The notes under the pieces: model-generated
Database searches by the model: none
Seen by the model: the letters and a program-made list of their open reading frames with translations, nothing else
What the model was told of the DNA's origin: nothing
Program-made: the position numbers and the translations under genes
In this document: positions 8,227 through 16,665 of the stretch, piece after piece
Layout of the letters: every line of letters begins with the position of its first letter
Numbering within the stretch: position 1 is the stretch's first letter
Assembly (NCBI GenBank): GCA_031317595.1
Contig: JANCMB010000001.1
Span: 1,110,971-1,174,970, forward strand
Origin: Glutamicibacter sp. PS
GTDB taxonomy: Bacteria > Actinomycetota > Actinomycetes > Actinomycetales > Micrococcaceae
DNA: 64,000 bases
Direction: 5' to 3'

Positions 8227-9782
8227 CGGTTCTCCTTGGGCGCCCGGTCAAGGCGTTGGCGCAGCATTAGAGCCCGATCCAAATGTGTCGGGTCAGGCGC
8301 GGGCGCTCCGTCTAAATCCGCGAGACTCCACGCCACGCGCAGTACCCGATCGAACCCACGCGCAGAAAGATCCGGGGTATCAGCCAGAACACTCAGCGCC
8401 CGATGAGTGCTGCGGGGATACTGCAACTCCGCGCGCAACACATGGCCAGGAACCCGCGCATTGATCCTGAGCCCAAAGGGCCGAAGCCGCCGCACGGCTC
8501 GTTTTCGAGCCAATAGAACGCGATCGCGTACCGCCGCACTCGATTCACAACTCCCGGAACCTAGAAGATCGCGACCGGTGACCGGTTGCACGCTTAGCTG
8601 CAGATCTACTCGATCAAGTACCGGGCCCGAGAGCCTGGCAAAGTACCGTCGACGGGCGTTGGGCGTGCAGATGCATCCGGTGCCCTGCCCATAATTTCGT
8701 CCGCACGGGCAAGGGTTCGTCGCCAGAAAGAGTTGGAATCGAGCAGGTAACTGCTGTGCACCGTGAATTCTGGCCAACTCTATGTACCCGTCCTCGAGCG
8801 GCTGGCGAAGCGCGTCGAGCACACCAGTGGCGAATTCGGCGGCTTCATCGAGAAAGAGCACCCCGGCATGGGCCCGGGTGATCGCACCGGCGCGCAACTG
8901 GCCCGTACCGCCACCCAGTAATGCGGTGACCGAACTGGAATGGTGGGGAGCAACGAAAGGTGCGGTGCGTCGTAGTTTGGCTATGGCCCCCTGCGCGCCA
9001 GCGAAAAGAGATTCGATGGCGGTGACCTGTTGTGCGACATCGTCGTCGAGCGGCGGCAGGATTCCCGGCAGACAACGCGCCAGCAGCGTCTTGCCCGACC
9101 CCGGCGGGCCAGTCAGCAACATGTGGTGCCCTCCCGCAGCGGCCACCTCCAACGCCTGTTTCGCCTCGCATTGTCCATTGACATGGGCCAGATCCGCGCT
9201 GGCCTGAGTTGATCGCATGGCCTTCGGCGCCGCCGCACTGGACTCGTGTCGTCCCACGATTCGCAAGTCCTCGCATGGGACGCCTAGTTTGATGAGCACC
9301 TGGCTCAAATGGCTGGCCCCCGTGACGTGTATCCCGGGCACGAGACGTGCCTCCTGCGCATTGGCCTCGGCCACCACCACGTGGTCTATCCCGTGCTCCG
9401 AGGCGGCCAGCACGGCCGGGAGCACTCCGGGCACCGCGCGAAGTGTGCCATCAAGTCCTAGCTCGGCGAAGAACAACGTACGCGGTGGCACGGCGACTCG
9501 TGCATCGGCCCCTAGCGCGGCAATGAGCATGGCCAGATCAAAGGCAGATCCTCGCTTGGGTACATTGGCCGGTGAAAGGTTCAATGTCAGGCGTCGATTC
9601 GCCACCGGCACCCCGGTATTTCGGGCCGCGGCCTTGATTCGTTCGCGGGCTTCGTTAACCGAGGCGTCCGGAAGTCCCAAGATCGTGAAGCCCGGAATGC
9701 CCGCGCCGAGGTCGGCCTGCACCTCAACGACCCGCGCGACAACGCCAATGAATGCAATGGAATAGGTTCGGGCCAGACTCAT
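8223..9782 (-). CDS. comM: YifB/ComM family Mg-chelatase-like AAA+ ATPase
   Basis: ComM is a hexameric helicase that promotes branch migration in homologous recombination. The 519-residue protein has an N-terminal LonP-like domain (MSLARTYSIAFIGVVARVVE), Walker A GPPGSGKT, Walker B VLFLDEAAEF, a zinc-type motif NPCPCGRNYGQGTGCICTP and the C-terminal lid with R/A-rich helices. I chose ATG at 9782, which overlaps the yraN stop by 4 bases; a longer upstream frame has no conserved sequence. It is second in the four-gene operon. Confidence 0.93.
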   Translation of the reverse strand: MSLARTYSIAFIGVVARVVEVQADLGAGIPGFTILGLPDASVNEARERIKAAARNTGVPVANRRLTLNLSPANVPKRGSAFDLAMLIAALGADARVAVPPRTLFFAELGLDGTLRAVPGVLPAVLAASEHGIDHVVVAEANAQEARLVPGIHVTGASHLSQVLIKLGVPCEDLRIVGRHESSAAAPKAMRSTQASADLAHVNGQCEAKQALEVAAAGGHHMLLTGPPGSGKTLLARCLPGILPPLDDDVAQQVTAIESLFAGAQGAIAKLRRTAPFVAPHHSSSVTALLGGGTGQLRAGAITRAHAGVLFLDEAAEFATGVLDALRQPLEDGYIELARIHGAQQLPARFQLFLATNPCPCGRNYGQGTGCICTPNARRRYFARLSGPVLDRVDLQLSVQPVTGRDLLGSGSCESSAAVRDRVLLARKRAVRRLRPFGLRINARVPGHVLRAELQYPRSTHRALSVLADTPDLSARGFDRVLRVAWSLADLDGAPAPDPTHLDRALMLRQRLDRAPKENR

Positions 9783-10138
9783 TGGGTGACCTCGCGATGG
9801 TGATGCAGTGAGGGCTTCCCGTTGCCCCAATACACTTCGATCACGTCGATGCGCAGCGTGTTGACCCAGCACTCTTCGCTCTTGGCCCAGCACAGCAACA
9901 GGCGTTGAAGCCGCTGAAACTTCGCGGCGTTGACTGCTTCGAAACCGTCACCGTATCGGCGCGAGCTACGTGTCTTGACCTCGACGGCAAATACCCCGCG
10001 CTGGTCGCGGCAAACTAGGTCGAGTTCGCCGATGGAACATCGCCAGTTGCGCGCCAACACCTGCACGCCGTGACGCTGCAAGTAGGCGGCGGCGTAGTCT
10101 TCTCCTCGTCGCCCCAACTCCACATTGTGATTCCCCAT
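9779..10138 (-). CDS. yraN: UPF0102 family endonuclease-like protein YraN
   Basis: The 119-residue protein has the UPF0102 layout: LGRRGEDYAAAYL, then IGELDLVCRD and VFAVEVKTRSS. The GELD...EVK residues form the metal site of a restriction-endonuclease-like (Holliday-junction-resolvase-like) fold. The biochemical role is not settled. It heads the minus-strand operon yraN-comM-dprA-xerC; the promoter should lie in the gap above 10138. Confidence 0.92.
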   Translation of the reverse strand: MGNHNVELGRRGEDYAAAYLQRHGVQVLARNWRCSIGELDLVCRDQRGVFAVEVKTRSSRRYGDGFEAVNAAKFQRLQRLLLCWAKSEECWVNTLRIDVIEVYWGNGKPSLHHHREVTQ

Positions 10139-10693
10139 GAGCCGCTCCCTGTCCGCCGTGCTTCCTGAGATTCATCCTGCACGCGGTGTCCAGCACCGTG
10201 GACGGTCGCCTATCGAGTTGTGGGTAAAGGCGTAAAGCGACAGGTCAGCACGTGATAATCGGGGTGCGCATCGCTGGAATTACTCTCCCATTGAAGTCTG
10301 GCGGACTCTAGAATTCGTCAGCCGAAAAATCCGCCTGTGACCGCTTTCACGCGCCAAATACGCCATTGAAACGACATAATTTTCGACAACTCAAGATGCT
10401 CACGCTAAGCAAAAACCGCAGCCGCCCAACGCTGCTACGCGAAGCAACTCCCGGCACAGCGCGGCGCGTTCGGAAACAGCGGCTTCACCACCAACTTCGT
10501 CTGCAATTTATAACAGTTCCATAACTCCTGACTTTCCCCTGTATTTACAAGGATATTCAGGGCTCGGGACAAGAAATCTTGGAGCTATATCACCTCTCTC
10601 AGGGGTACCATTCATCGCTCTTTTGCTACCGTGGACAGTGGCGGCGACGCGTCCGACACGACCGCTAACGCACAAGAGAAGACAAGGATCAGA

Positions 10694-10718
10694 CTGGCAC
10701 TGCACATAGGAGTGCCAG
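10694..10718. promoter_or_regulatory. Dyad upstream of proV
   Basis: CTGGCACT (10694-10701) and AGTGCCAG (10711-10718) form a perfect 8-base inverted repeat with a 9-base spacer, about 30 bases upstream of the proV promoter. With no T-run it is better seen as an operator, perhaps for an osmotic-stress regulator. The regulator is unknown. Confidence 0.4.
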
Positions 10719-10745
10719 ATCATTGGTGTCTAAGTTCCGCGCTTG

Positions 10746-10773
10746 TTGACAGTTCGGGCGCGCGTGCTATCGA
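10746..10773 (+). promoter_or_regulatory. Promoter of the proVWX operon
   Basis: TTGACA at 10746-10751 is a perfect -35 box; TATCGA at 10768-10773 with 16-base spacing is the best -10. The proV ATG is 42 bases after the -10 box. Confidence 0.5.
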
Positions 10774-10814
10774 TGCTGGATCCATGTGAGGCAAGAACAA
10801 CCCGATAGACGGGC

Positions 10815-12089
10815 ATGGAGACTATGACCAGAAACGTGGCCGTAAAGGTAGATCACCTTTACAAGGTCTTTGGCCGCAAACCTAAAGACGCGGTCGAGAA
10901 ACTCAAAGCGGGACTAACCCGGGACCAGCTCCCCTCATCGACCACCGCAGCCGTCATCGACGCGTCCTTCGAGGTTCTCGAGGGAGAAATCTTTGTGGTG
11001 ATGGGCTTGTCTGGATCCGGTAAGTCCACTCTGATCCGTACGCTCAATGGCTTGTGGGAAGCCACCGACGGCTCGATCAGCATCAACCAAGAAGAGCTGA
11101 CTGGCATGTCGCCGGCCCGACTACGCGAAGCCCGGCGCACCAAAATTTCCATGGTGTTCCAGCACTTCGCGCTCCTCCCACATCGCACGGTGCGTGACAA
11201 TGTTGCCTACCCCCTTGAGCAAAATGGGGTCCCTAAAGCCCAGCGTTTGGCGAAGGCCGACGAAACGCTGAAGATGGTGGGGCTCGACGGCTGGGGCGAT
11301 AAGATGCCCAGCGAACTCTCCGGCGGTATGCAACAGCGTGTGGGCATTGCCCGTGCCTTGGCCGCAGACACCGATATTCTGCTGATGGATGAGGCATTCT
11401 CCGCCCTTGATCCACTGATCCGACGCGAGATGCAAGAACAGCTCATCGAGCTCCAGGGACAACTGGGCAAAACCATCGTCTTCATCACGCACGATCTCAA
11501 TGAAGCGATGTTCCTCGGTGACCGTATTGCGGTGATGCGCGACGGTCAGATTGTGCAGGTGGGAACACCCGAGGAAATCCTGACAGATCCGGCCAATGAC
11601 TACGTGGCGCAATTCGTCCAAGATGTCGATCGCGCCCGCGTGCTCAGTGCAGGTTCGGTCATGGAGCCTGCACGCGCACATATCACCGAACAGGCTGGGC
11701 CCCGTAACGCGCTACGCACAATGCGCGATAACTTTCTCTCCGCTACGGTGGTCACCAGCCGCGACCGCAAGGTCTTAGGCATGATCACCGACCGCGACGC
11801 TCTCAAGCTCTTGCGGCAGGGAGAAAACTCGCTCAGCTCGAAAATCAAGCCGCTGGACACGGTGCACCGAGATACTCCCCTGATCGACCTCTTCGTTCCG
11901 TCGGTAGAGTCACCTCTCCCGGTGACCGTGACCGATCAGGACGACCGGCTCCTGGGAGTCATCCCGCGTGTGACCCTGCTGGCGGCCCTTGCGGCAGCGA
12001 CTCCCCCGACCGAAGAAATGAGCGTGCTACAGGCGCCTCTTCCGGCCGACGTGGTGGACGCCGCACTGAACGCAGAAGGAGGGGAATAA
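10815..12089 (+). CDS. proV: Glycine betaine/proline ABC transporter, ATP-binding protein
   Basis: This 424-residue ATPase drives compatible-solute import. Walker A is GLSGSGKST, the signature is LSGGMQQRVGIARAL and Walker B is DILLMDEAFSALDP. After the ATPase domain (~1-270) there are two CBS modules (~275-400), which in OpuA/ProV proteins sense ionic strength. The N-terminus has the family insert (GRKPKDAVEKL). It starts the proV-proW-proX operon with a 3-base gap to proW. ATG at 10815 is used; an alternative ATG lies at 10824. Confidence 0.93.
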   Translation: METMTRNVAVKVDHLYKVFGRKPKDAVEKLKAGLTRDQLPSSTTAAVIDASFEVLEGEIFVVMGLSGSGKSTLIRTLNGLWEATDGSISINQEELTGMSPARLREARRTKISMVFQHFALLPHRTVRDNVAYPLEQNGVPKAQRLAKADETLKMVGLDGWGDKMPSELSGGMQQRVGIARALAADTDILLMDEAFSALDPLIRREMQEQLIELQGQLGKTIVFITHDLNEAMFLGDRIAVMRDGQIVQVGTPEEILTDPANDYVAQFVQDVDRARVLSAGSVMEPARAHITEQAGPRNALRTMRDNFLSATVVTSRDRKVLGMITDRDALKLLRQGENSLSSKIKPLDTVHRDTPLIDLFVPSVESPLPVTVTDQDDRLLGVIPRVTLLAALAAATPPTEEMSVLQAPLPADVVDAALNAEGGE

Positions 12090-12092
12090 CTC

Positions 12093-12989
12093 ATGGACGA
12101 ATTCCGTATCCCCATCGGCGAGGTAGCCGACACCGTCATCACGTGGATCGTGAACAACCTCAATGCCCTCTTCTCGGTGCTACGAACCATCTTTGACGAG
12201 ATGTACGGAGCGATTTTTGCGATCCTCGATGGCCCCGGATGGATCGTCATCACGATTCTGGCGGCCCTGATTGCGCTACTCTCGCGAGGCTGGAAGTTCA
12301 TGCTCGGTACCATCATCGGGCTCGTGGTCATCGTGGGAGTCGACCAGTGGGAGAACGCCATGTCCTCGCTGTCGTTGGTACTCGTCGCCACGTTCTGGGC
12401 GCTGGTAATCTCGATTCCATTGGGAATCTGGGCGGCGAAGTCCGATACCTTCTCGGCGTTGATTCGTCCAGTGTTGGACTTCCTGCAGACGATGCCCGCC
12501 TTCGTGTACCTGATTCCGGCGTTGTTGCTGTTCCGGGTCGGTGTGGCCCCAGGCATCGTGGCAACCATCATCTTCGCCATGGCCCCCGGCGTTCGCTTCA
12601 CCGAGCTTGGTATTCGCTCGGTGGATGCCGAGGTCGTCGAGGCCGGGCAGGCCTTTGGTTCGAGCCCCTCGCGCATCCTGCGGCAGATCCAGCTTCCGTT
12701 GGCGCTACCGACCATCATGGCCGGCGTCAATCAGGTCATCATGCTCTCGCTGTCGATGGTCGTGATTGCCGGCATGGTCGGCGCCGGAGGCCTCGGTGGC
12801 GACGTCATCAAGTCACTGAACCGTCTGGATACGGCGCTGGGTGTCGAGGCTGGTCTTGCCGTTGTCATCATTGCCATGATTCTCGACCGGCTGACCAATG
12901 CATTCGGCAAACACTCCGGACTCTTCGCCAAATTCCGCGCCCGTAAACCACATGTGGATTCGGTACCGCAGGACTCCATGAACGCCTAA
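12093..12989 (+). CDS. proW: Glycine betaine/proline ABC transporter, permease
   Basis: The 298-residue integral membrane protein forms the channel of the ProVWX importer. The first part is a non-conserved helix, then several hydrophobic segments, and the coupling loop motif EAGQAFGSSPSRILRQIQLP fits the EAA-G-P loop that contacts ProV. The start has a strong ribosome site (AAGGAGGGG). It lies between proV and proX. Confidence 0.93.
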   Translation: MDEFRIPIGEVADTVITWIVNNLNALFSVLRTIFDEMYGAIFAILDGPGWIVITILAALIALLSRGWKFMLGTIIGLVVIVGVDQWENAMSSLSLVLVATFWALVISIPLGIWAAKSDTFSALIRPVLDFLQTMPAFVYLIPALLLFRVGVAPGIVATIIFAMAPGVRFTELGIRSVDAEVVEAGQAFGSSPSRILRQIQLPLALPTIMAGVNQVIMLSLSMVVIAGMVGAGGLGGDVIKSLNRLDTALGVEAGLAVVIIAMILDRLTNAFGKHSGLFAKFRARKPHVDSVPQDSMNA

Positions 12990-13039
12990 AACCCCAAGTA
13001 TTCGCATCGTCTCGTGCGGTGCGTACGAAAGGAATCATC

Positions 13040-13930
13040 ATGAAGAAACCTCTAATGAAAACCACGGCGCTGGCCCTTGCTGGTCTGTTTGCGCTGACTT
13101 CGTGCGGCAGCGGTGGAGGCGATGCGCCAAGCGCCTCGGGTGAGAGCAAGGACATCACCATCGCCGTGTTCAACGGCTGGGACGAGGGTATCGCCACGAG
13201 CGAGCTGTGGAAGGCCGTACTCGAGGACAAGGGATACAACGTAGAACTCAAATACGCTGACCCTGCCCCGCTCTTCTCCGGTCTATCTACCGGCGACTAC
13301 GATCTGACGACCGACGTCTGGCTACCGGTCACCCACGCCACCTACCTCGAACAGTACGGGGACAAGATGGAAGACCTGGGTGCCTGGAACGACGAGTCCA
13401 AGCTCACCGTCGCGGTCAACAAGGATGCTCCGATCGACTCCTTGGACGAGTTGGCTGAGCACGCCGATGAATTCAACAACAAGATCGTGGGTATCGAGCC
13501 GGGCGCAGGTCTGACCGAGACCATGGAGAAGAAGGTCATCCCCGAGTACGGTCTGGATGACATGGACTTCTCGACCAGTTCGACCGCCGCGATGCTCACC
13601 GAGCTGAAGTCGGCCACCGATAAGGGCGAGAACATTGTGGTGACCCTGTGGGAGCCGCACTGGGCCAACGGCGTCTTCCCGATCAAGAACCTCGAAGACC
13701 CCAAGGGTGCCCTAGGCGGCACGGAATCGTTGCACAGCTACTCGCGCACCGGTTTCGCCGATGACTTCCCCGAGGTTGCCGGTTGGGTCGGCGACTGGAA
13801 GATGGATCTGGACACGCTCTACGATCTGGAAAATCTTCTCTTCGTCGAGAACGATACCGATGACTACCAGCCACTGGTCAAGCAGTGGATGGAAGAAAAC
13901 CCTGAGGTTGTCTCCGCCATGACCGAATAG
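13040..13930 (+). CDS. proX: Glycine betaine/proline-type substrate-binding lipoprotein
   Basis: The protein has a lipoprotein signal peptide (MKKPLMKTTALALAGLFALT ending in the lipobox LTSC) and an OpuAC-type binding domain beginning ITIAVFNGWDEGIATSELW. The aromatic residues needed for quaternary-amine binding are present in DVWLPVTHATYLEQYG and LWEPHWANGVFP. ATG at 13040 follows GAAAGGAATC. It delivers betaine-like solutes to ProVW. The exact ligand (betaine, proline betaine, carnitine) cannot be told from sequence. Confidence 0.9.
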   Translation: MKKPLMKTTALALAGLFALTSCGSGGGDAPSASGESKDITIAVFNGWDEGIATSELWKAVLEDKGYNVELKYADPAPLFSGLSTGDYDLTTDVWLPVTHATYLEQYGDKMEDLGAWNDESKLTVAVNKDAPIDSLDELAEHADEFNNKIVGIEPGAGLTETMEKKVIPEYGLDDMDFSTSSTAAMLTELKSATDKGENIVVTLWEPHWANGVFPIKNLEDPKGALGGTESLHSYSRTGFADDFPEVAGWVGDWKMDLDTLYDLENLLFVENDTDDYQPLVKQWMEENPEVVSAMTE

Positions 13931-13949
13931 TCGGTATTCGACCTTCAAA

Positions 13950-14007
13950 CCAGAGAACCGGTGTTCGCTGCCCTTATCATCAAGGGCAACGAACACCGGT
14001 TCTCTGG
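13950..14007. terminator. Bidirectional terminator between proX and DUF2469
   Basis: A very long stem of 26 bp (13950-13975 with 13982-14007, one mismatch) and a 6-base loop ATCATC sits between two convergent genes. It can end transcripts from both sides. Confidence 0.85.
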
Positions 14008-14020
14008 CTCTTAGCTGGCG

Positions 14021-14341
14021 TTAACTGCCCAGCCCCTCTTTAGGAATCTCAAGTTCTTCCCGGTTTAGTTCCTCGATATTGACGTCCTTGAACGTCAGAA
14101 CCTTGACCGACTTCACGAACCGACCCTGCCGGTAAACATCCCATACCCACGCGTCGGTCAGGCTCAATTCAAAGTAGACCTCGCCCTCGTTGGAGCGGGT
14201 GGCCACTTCCACCTGGTTCGCCAAATAGAATCGACGCTCGGTTTCTACGACGTAATTGAATAGCCCAACGACCGTTTTGTACTCGCGGTAAAGTTGCAGT
14301 TCAAGATCGGACTCGTAATTCTCGAGATCTTCTGCGCCCAT
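14021..14341 (-). CDS. DUF2469 family protein
   Basis: The 106-residue acidic protein starts MGAEDLENYESDLELQLYRE and has VVGLFNYVVETERRFYLAN, the pattern of DUF2469 (Mycobacterium Rv2901c), conserved in actinobacteria directly after rnhB. The start has a strong AAAGGAGAAT ribosome site. Function unknown; the tight link to rnhB and the signal peptidase gene is conserved. Confidence 0.9.
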   Translation of the reverse strand: MGAEDLENYESDLELQLYREYKTVVGLFNYVVETERRFYLANQVEVATRSNEGEVYFELSLTDAWVWDVYRQGRFVKSVKVLTFKDVNIEELNREELEIPKEGLGS

Positions 14342-14388
14342 CGTATTCTCCTTTGGTGGCGGTGACTGTACCGGCAGCCCTGTTCGCG

Positions 14389-15066
14389 CTACGTAAGATT
14401 CCAGCTACGCCGATGTAAGTGACAGGCCCCGTGCTCTGCGATCGCCTGACGATGACTTGCCGTCGCATAACCCTTGTTTTCCGACCAACCATACACGGGA
14501 AATTCCGCTGCATAGCATTCCATCAAGGTGTCTCGTTCGACCTTCGCGAGGATCGAGGCGCCGGCTATCCCTTGGCATTGCATATCGCCTTTGATTATGG
14601 TGCGCACCGGGACGCTCACCCCGGATTCTTCGGTCGGTGGCGCCAGCAGATCGAGCAGGGTGCTCTCCGGTGTCGTCAGCCAGTCATAGCTGCCATCAAG
14701 CAAAATTGCCTCTGGGGCGACCACACAGGCCGCGAGGGCTCGTGTGCCCGCCAGTCGCAAGGCCGCCGTCACACCTAGATCGTCGACCTCTTGGGCGCTG
14801 GCATGTCCAACGCCGTAACCGACGGCCCACGAATGGATCTCTTCGACGAAGCCCTGCCGTTTGGCCGCGGAGAGCAACTTCGAATCACGCAGTTCGGAAA
14901 ATGAGACCAGCGCGGTGGTGTCCAGCACGGTCGCGCCGACGCTGATCGGCCCGGCGAGGGCACCGCGGCCCACTTCGTCGACCGCCCCGATGTAGCGCAC
15001 TTGGTGAGCCGCAGCCAGCGCCAGTTCGTGCTCGAGGGTCGTTACCGTAACTGCTCGTCCTGCCAT
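14389..15066 (-). CDS. rnhB: Ribonuclease HII
   Basis: RNase HII removes ribonucleotides from DNA and RNA in RNA-DNA hybrids. The active-site beginning IGAVDEVGRGALAGP carries the Asp-Glu pair, and ILLDGSYDWL and KGDMQCQGIAGASILAKVERD carry the later acidic and GASI-K motifs. The C-terminal YGWSENKGYATASHRQAI is the usual G-x-x-x-N-K-GY-T element. At 225 residues it is normal. It starts 9 bases after the lepB stop. Confidence 0.95.
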   Translation of the reverse strand: MAGRAVTVTTLEHELALAAAHQVRYIGAVDEVGRGALAGPISVGATVLDTTALVSFSELRDSKLLSAAKRQGFVEEIHSWAVGYGVGHASAQEVDDLGVTAALRLAGTRALAACVVAPEAILLDGSYDWLTTPESTLLDLLAPPTEESGVSVPVRTIIKGDMQCQGIAGASILAKVERDTLMECYAAEFPVYGWSENKGYATASHRQAIAEHGACHLHRRSWNLT

Positions 15067-15075
15067 GACGCCTCG

Positions 15076-15783
15076 CTACGGTGTGTTGGGGGCAGGGACT
15101 TGGGCAAAGGTTTCGCTATGGGAATCAATGCCGCCCCAGCGGCTAATCGGCCACGAAATGACCGAGGCCTTGCCCTGGACACTATCGAGGTCAACGAAGC
15201 CCCCTTGGATATCCGTGTGGAAACGGGAATCGGCGCTCGCGGCACGGTGGTCACCCATGACCCAGATTTTCCCTTCCGGAACGGTGACCTTAAATTCCAT
15301 GTCGCTGGGTGCGTTGCCGGCGTACACGTAGGGCTCATCAATGACCGTACCGTTGATCGTCAACTTGCCGTCCGCGGAACAGCACTCGACGGTGTCCCCT
15401 GGCATTCCGATTATTCGTTTCACCAAATACTGTTCGTCGGCGGCCGGGAGCACGCCCACGAAGCTCAACGCGGATTCAACAAAGTTGGGATCTTCGTCCA
15501 AGGGCGGCAACCAATCGAGGTCATCCCGAAAAACCACCACGTCCCCGCGCTCGAGATCGAAGGGTCCGGGCACCATGAGGTTGGCGAAGATACGGTCGTT
15601 GATCTGCAGGGTATTTTCCATCGAACCCGAGGGAATGTAGTACGCCCGAAAGAAGAAAGTCTTGATGATGAGCGACAGTCCGATCGCAATGACAAGGATC
15701 AACAGGATCTCCCGGACCGAGCGCCAGATGCGATATGCGAGGCCGTGAGTTGCCTCAGGCGGGTTGACTGGTTCAGATGTCAC
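15076..15783 (-). CDS. lepB: Signal peptidase I
   Basis: Signal peptidase I cleaves Sec and Tat signal peptides outside the membrane. One N-terminal membrane helix (EILLILVIAIGLSLIIKTF) is followed by box B YYIPSGSMENTL with the catalytic Ser and by box D YLVKRIIGMPGDTV with the catalytic Lys; box E WVMGDHRAASADSR is intact. The start is GTG at 15783 with AAAGG upstream. A second, more divergent paralogue lies at 19494-20141; the two flank the protease and lipoprotein genes. Likely transcribed with rnhB and DUF2469. Confidence 0.95.
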   Translation of the reverse strand: MTSEPVNPPEATHGLAYRIWRSVREILLILVIAIGLSLIIKTFFFRAYYIPSGSMENTLQINDRIFANLMVPGPFDLERGDVVVFRDDLDWLPPLDEDPNFVESALSFVGVLPAADEQYLVKRIIGMPGDTVECCSADGKLTINGTVIDEPYVYAGNAPSDMEFKVTVPEGKIWVMGDHRAASADSRFHTDIQGGFVDLDSVQGKASVISWPISRWGGIDSHSETFAQVPAPNTP

Positions 15784-15870
15784 GATTCGAGTTTTACCTT
15801 TCGGGAGTTACTCTGTAACACTATCGCACCGCGGTGGGGATCTACCGATGGGCGCAATCATTAATGCACT

Positions 15871-15903
15871 GAGTCGGCCCATCCACGGAGGATGAGCCGA
15901 CTC
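15871..15903 (-). terminator. Hairpin after the propeptide-like lipoprotein gene
   Basis: GAGTCGGC (15871-15878) pairs with GCCGACTC (15896-15903), and inner bases CATCC/GGATG extend the stem. It lies 22 bases beyond the minus-strand lipoprotein stop. Confidence 0.65.
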
Positions 15904-15925
15904 GATGCTAAAGGTTTTCGTTCTC

Positions 15926-16501
15926 TTATGGTTTGGTCATCATCGCCGGTGAGGCTGGTCCGGCACTCTTCTTCAGTGTTACCGGAATATCCCCGATCGG
16001 TTTCTGCTCATTGAATAGCTTTTCGATGCTCTCGAACTGGCCAACGTCGACCATTAGGGTCAAGCCACCGTCTTCCGGATTCATGTAGTAGCCATGGATT
16101 GCGGTTTTCAGCGGGCCATCGAGGGTACCCTGCCATTCCATTACCTTTGTTATCGCCTCGTTGAGGTCGGCGGCGGAGTAGTCCACCACATGAGCTACCG
16201 CACCGGCGGCTTCGATCTCGGAAACCTTGGATTCGTCGGTTGTGGAGACATGCAGCTTTCCGTCACTGATCCAGGTCTGACCCAAGCTGGTTCCCAAAGA
16301 CTCGGTCAACCGCTCGGAGAGGTCCAACAGTTTTTCTTGATCCATCGATGACTCCTGCTGCGAGGAAGAGGCCGTTGGCTCGGGTTCTGAACTGTTTGGG
16401 GTTCCAGACCCATTGCCACAACCGCTCAAAAACAGCGCGGAGGCTACGGTGACTGCGGCAAGTCCGACGCCACTGAAGTGTTTGGATGTCTTGATGTTCA
16501 T
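15926..16501 (-). CDS. Lipoprotein resembling a free-standing alpha-lytic/streptogrisin protease propeptide
   Basis: The 191-residue protein has a lipoprotein signal (start MNIKTSKHFSG, lipobox LSGC at about residue 28) and a Ser/Glu-rich linker. From residue ~60 on, the segments SLGQTWISDGKLHVSTTD, KVSEIEAAGAVAHVVDYS, ADLNEAITKVMEW and AIHGYYMNPEDGGLTLMVDV follow the order and spacing of the Pro_Al_protease propeptide repeat (G-x-W-x-x-x-GKL-V--TD, A-GA-x-x-VV-YS, L--A---L, V-GWYVD----LVV-V) that folds streptogrisin and alpha-lytic protease. There is no protease domain. It is next to a large secreted S1 protease on the same strand, with a terminator between them. A membrane-tethered foldase or inhibitor is the natural inference; the propeptide match is by eye. 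Confidence 0.7.
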   Translation of the reverse strand: MNIKTSKHFSGVGLAAVTVASALFLSGCGNGSGTPNSSEPEPTASSSQQESSMDQEKLLDLSERLTESLGTSLGQTWISDGKLHVSTTDESKVSEIEAAGAVAHVVDYSAADLNEAITKVMEWQGTLDGPLKTAIHGYYMNPEDGGLTLMVDVGQFESIEKLFNEQKPIGDIPVTLKKSAGPASPAMMTKP

Positions 16502-16588
16502 AGATACACCTACCCAATAGAAGCTATGGCTTCCAAAATTAGTCGATATCCCAGCATAGAAGCAGAGAGTTTCATGTGTGATTCAAGT

Positions 16589-16627
16589 GATAATGCCCCC
16601 GTCACGAATGGTGACGGGGGCATTATC
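16589..16627 (-). terminator. Terminator of the S1 protease gene
   Basis: A perfect 17-bp stem (16589-16605 with 16611-16627) and a 5-base loop lie just beyond the minus-strand stop of the protease gene at 16666. Confidence 0.85.
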
Positions 16628-16665
16628 TACCTAGTCGGTCAGGGACACGCTAGGTTCGTTCCGGA

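Larger units (their letters stand above)
10139..10814. other. 676-base divergent intergenic region
   Basis: The gap separates yraN (minus) from proV (plus). No frame in it has a ribosome site and plausible composition. The stretch 10290-10570 is more A+T-rich than the flanking genes. It should hold the promoters of both operons; the only elements I can point to are the dyad at 10694-10718 and the TTGACA promoter at 10746. Confidence 0.6.

Noticed and set aside
10508-10723. 71-residue minus-strand frame upstream of proV
   Set aside because: No ribosome site, no conserved pattern and overlap with the proV operator dyad.
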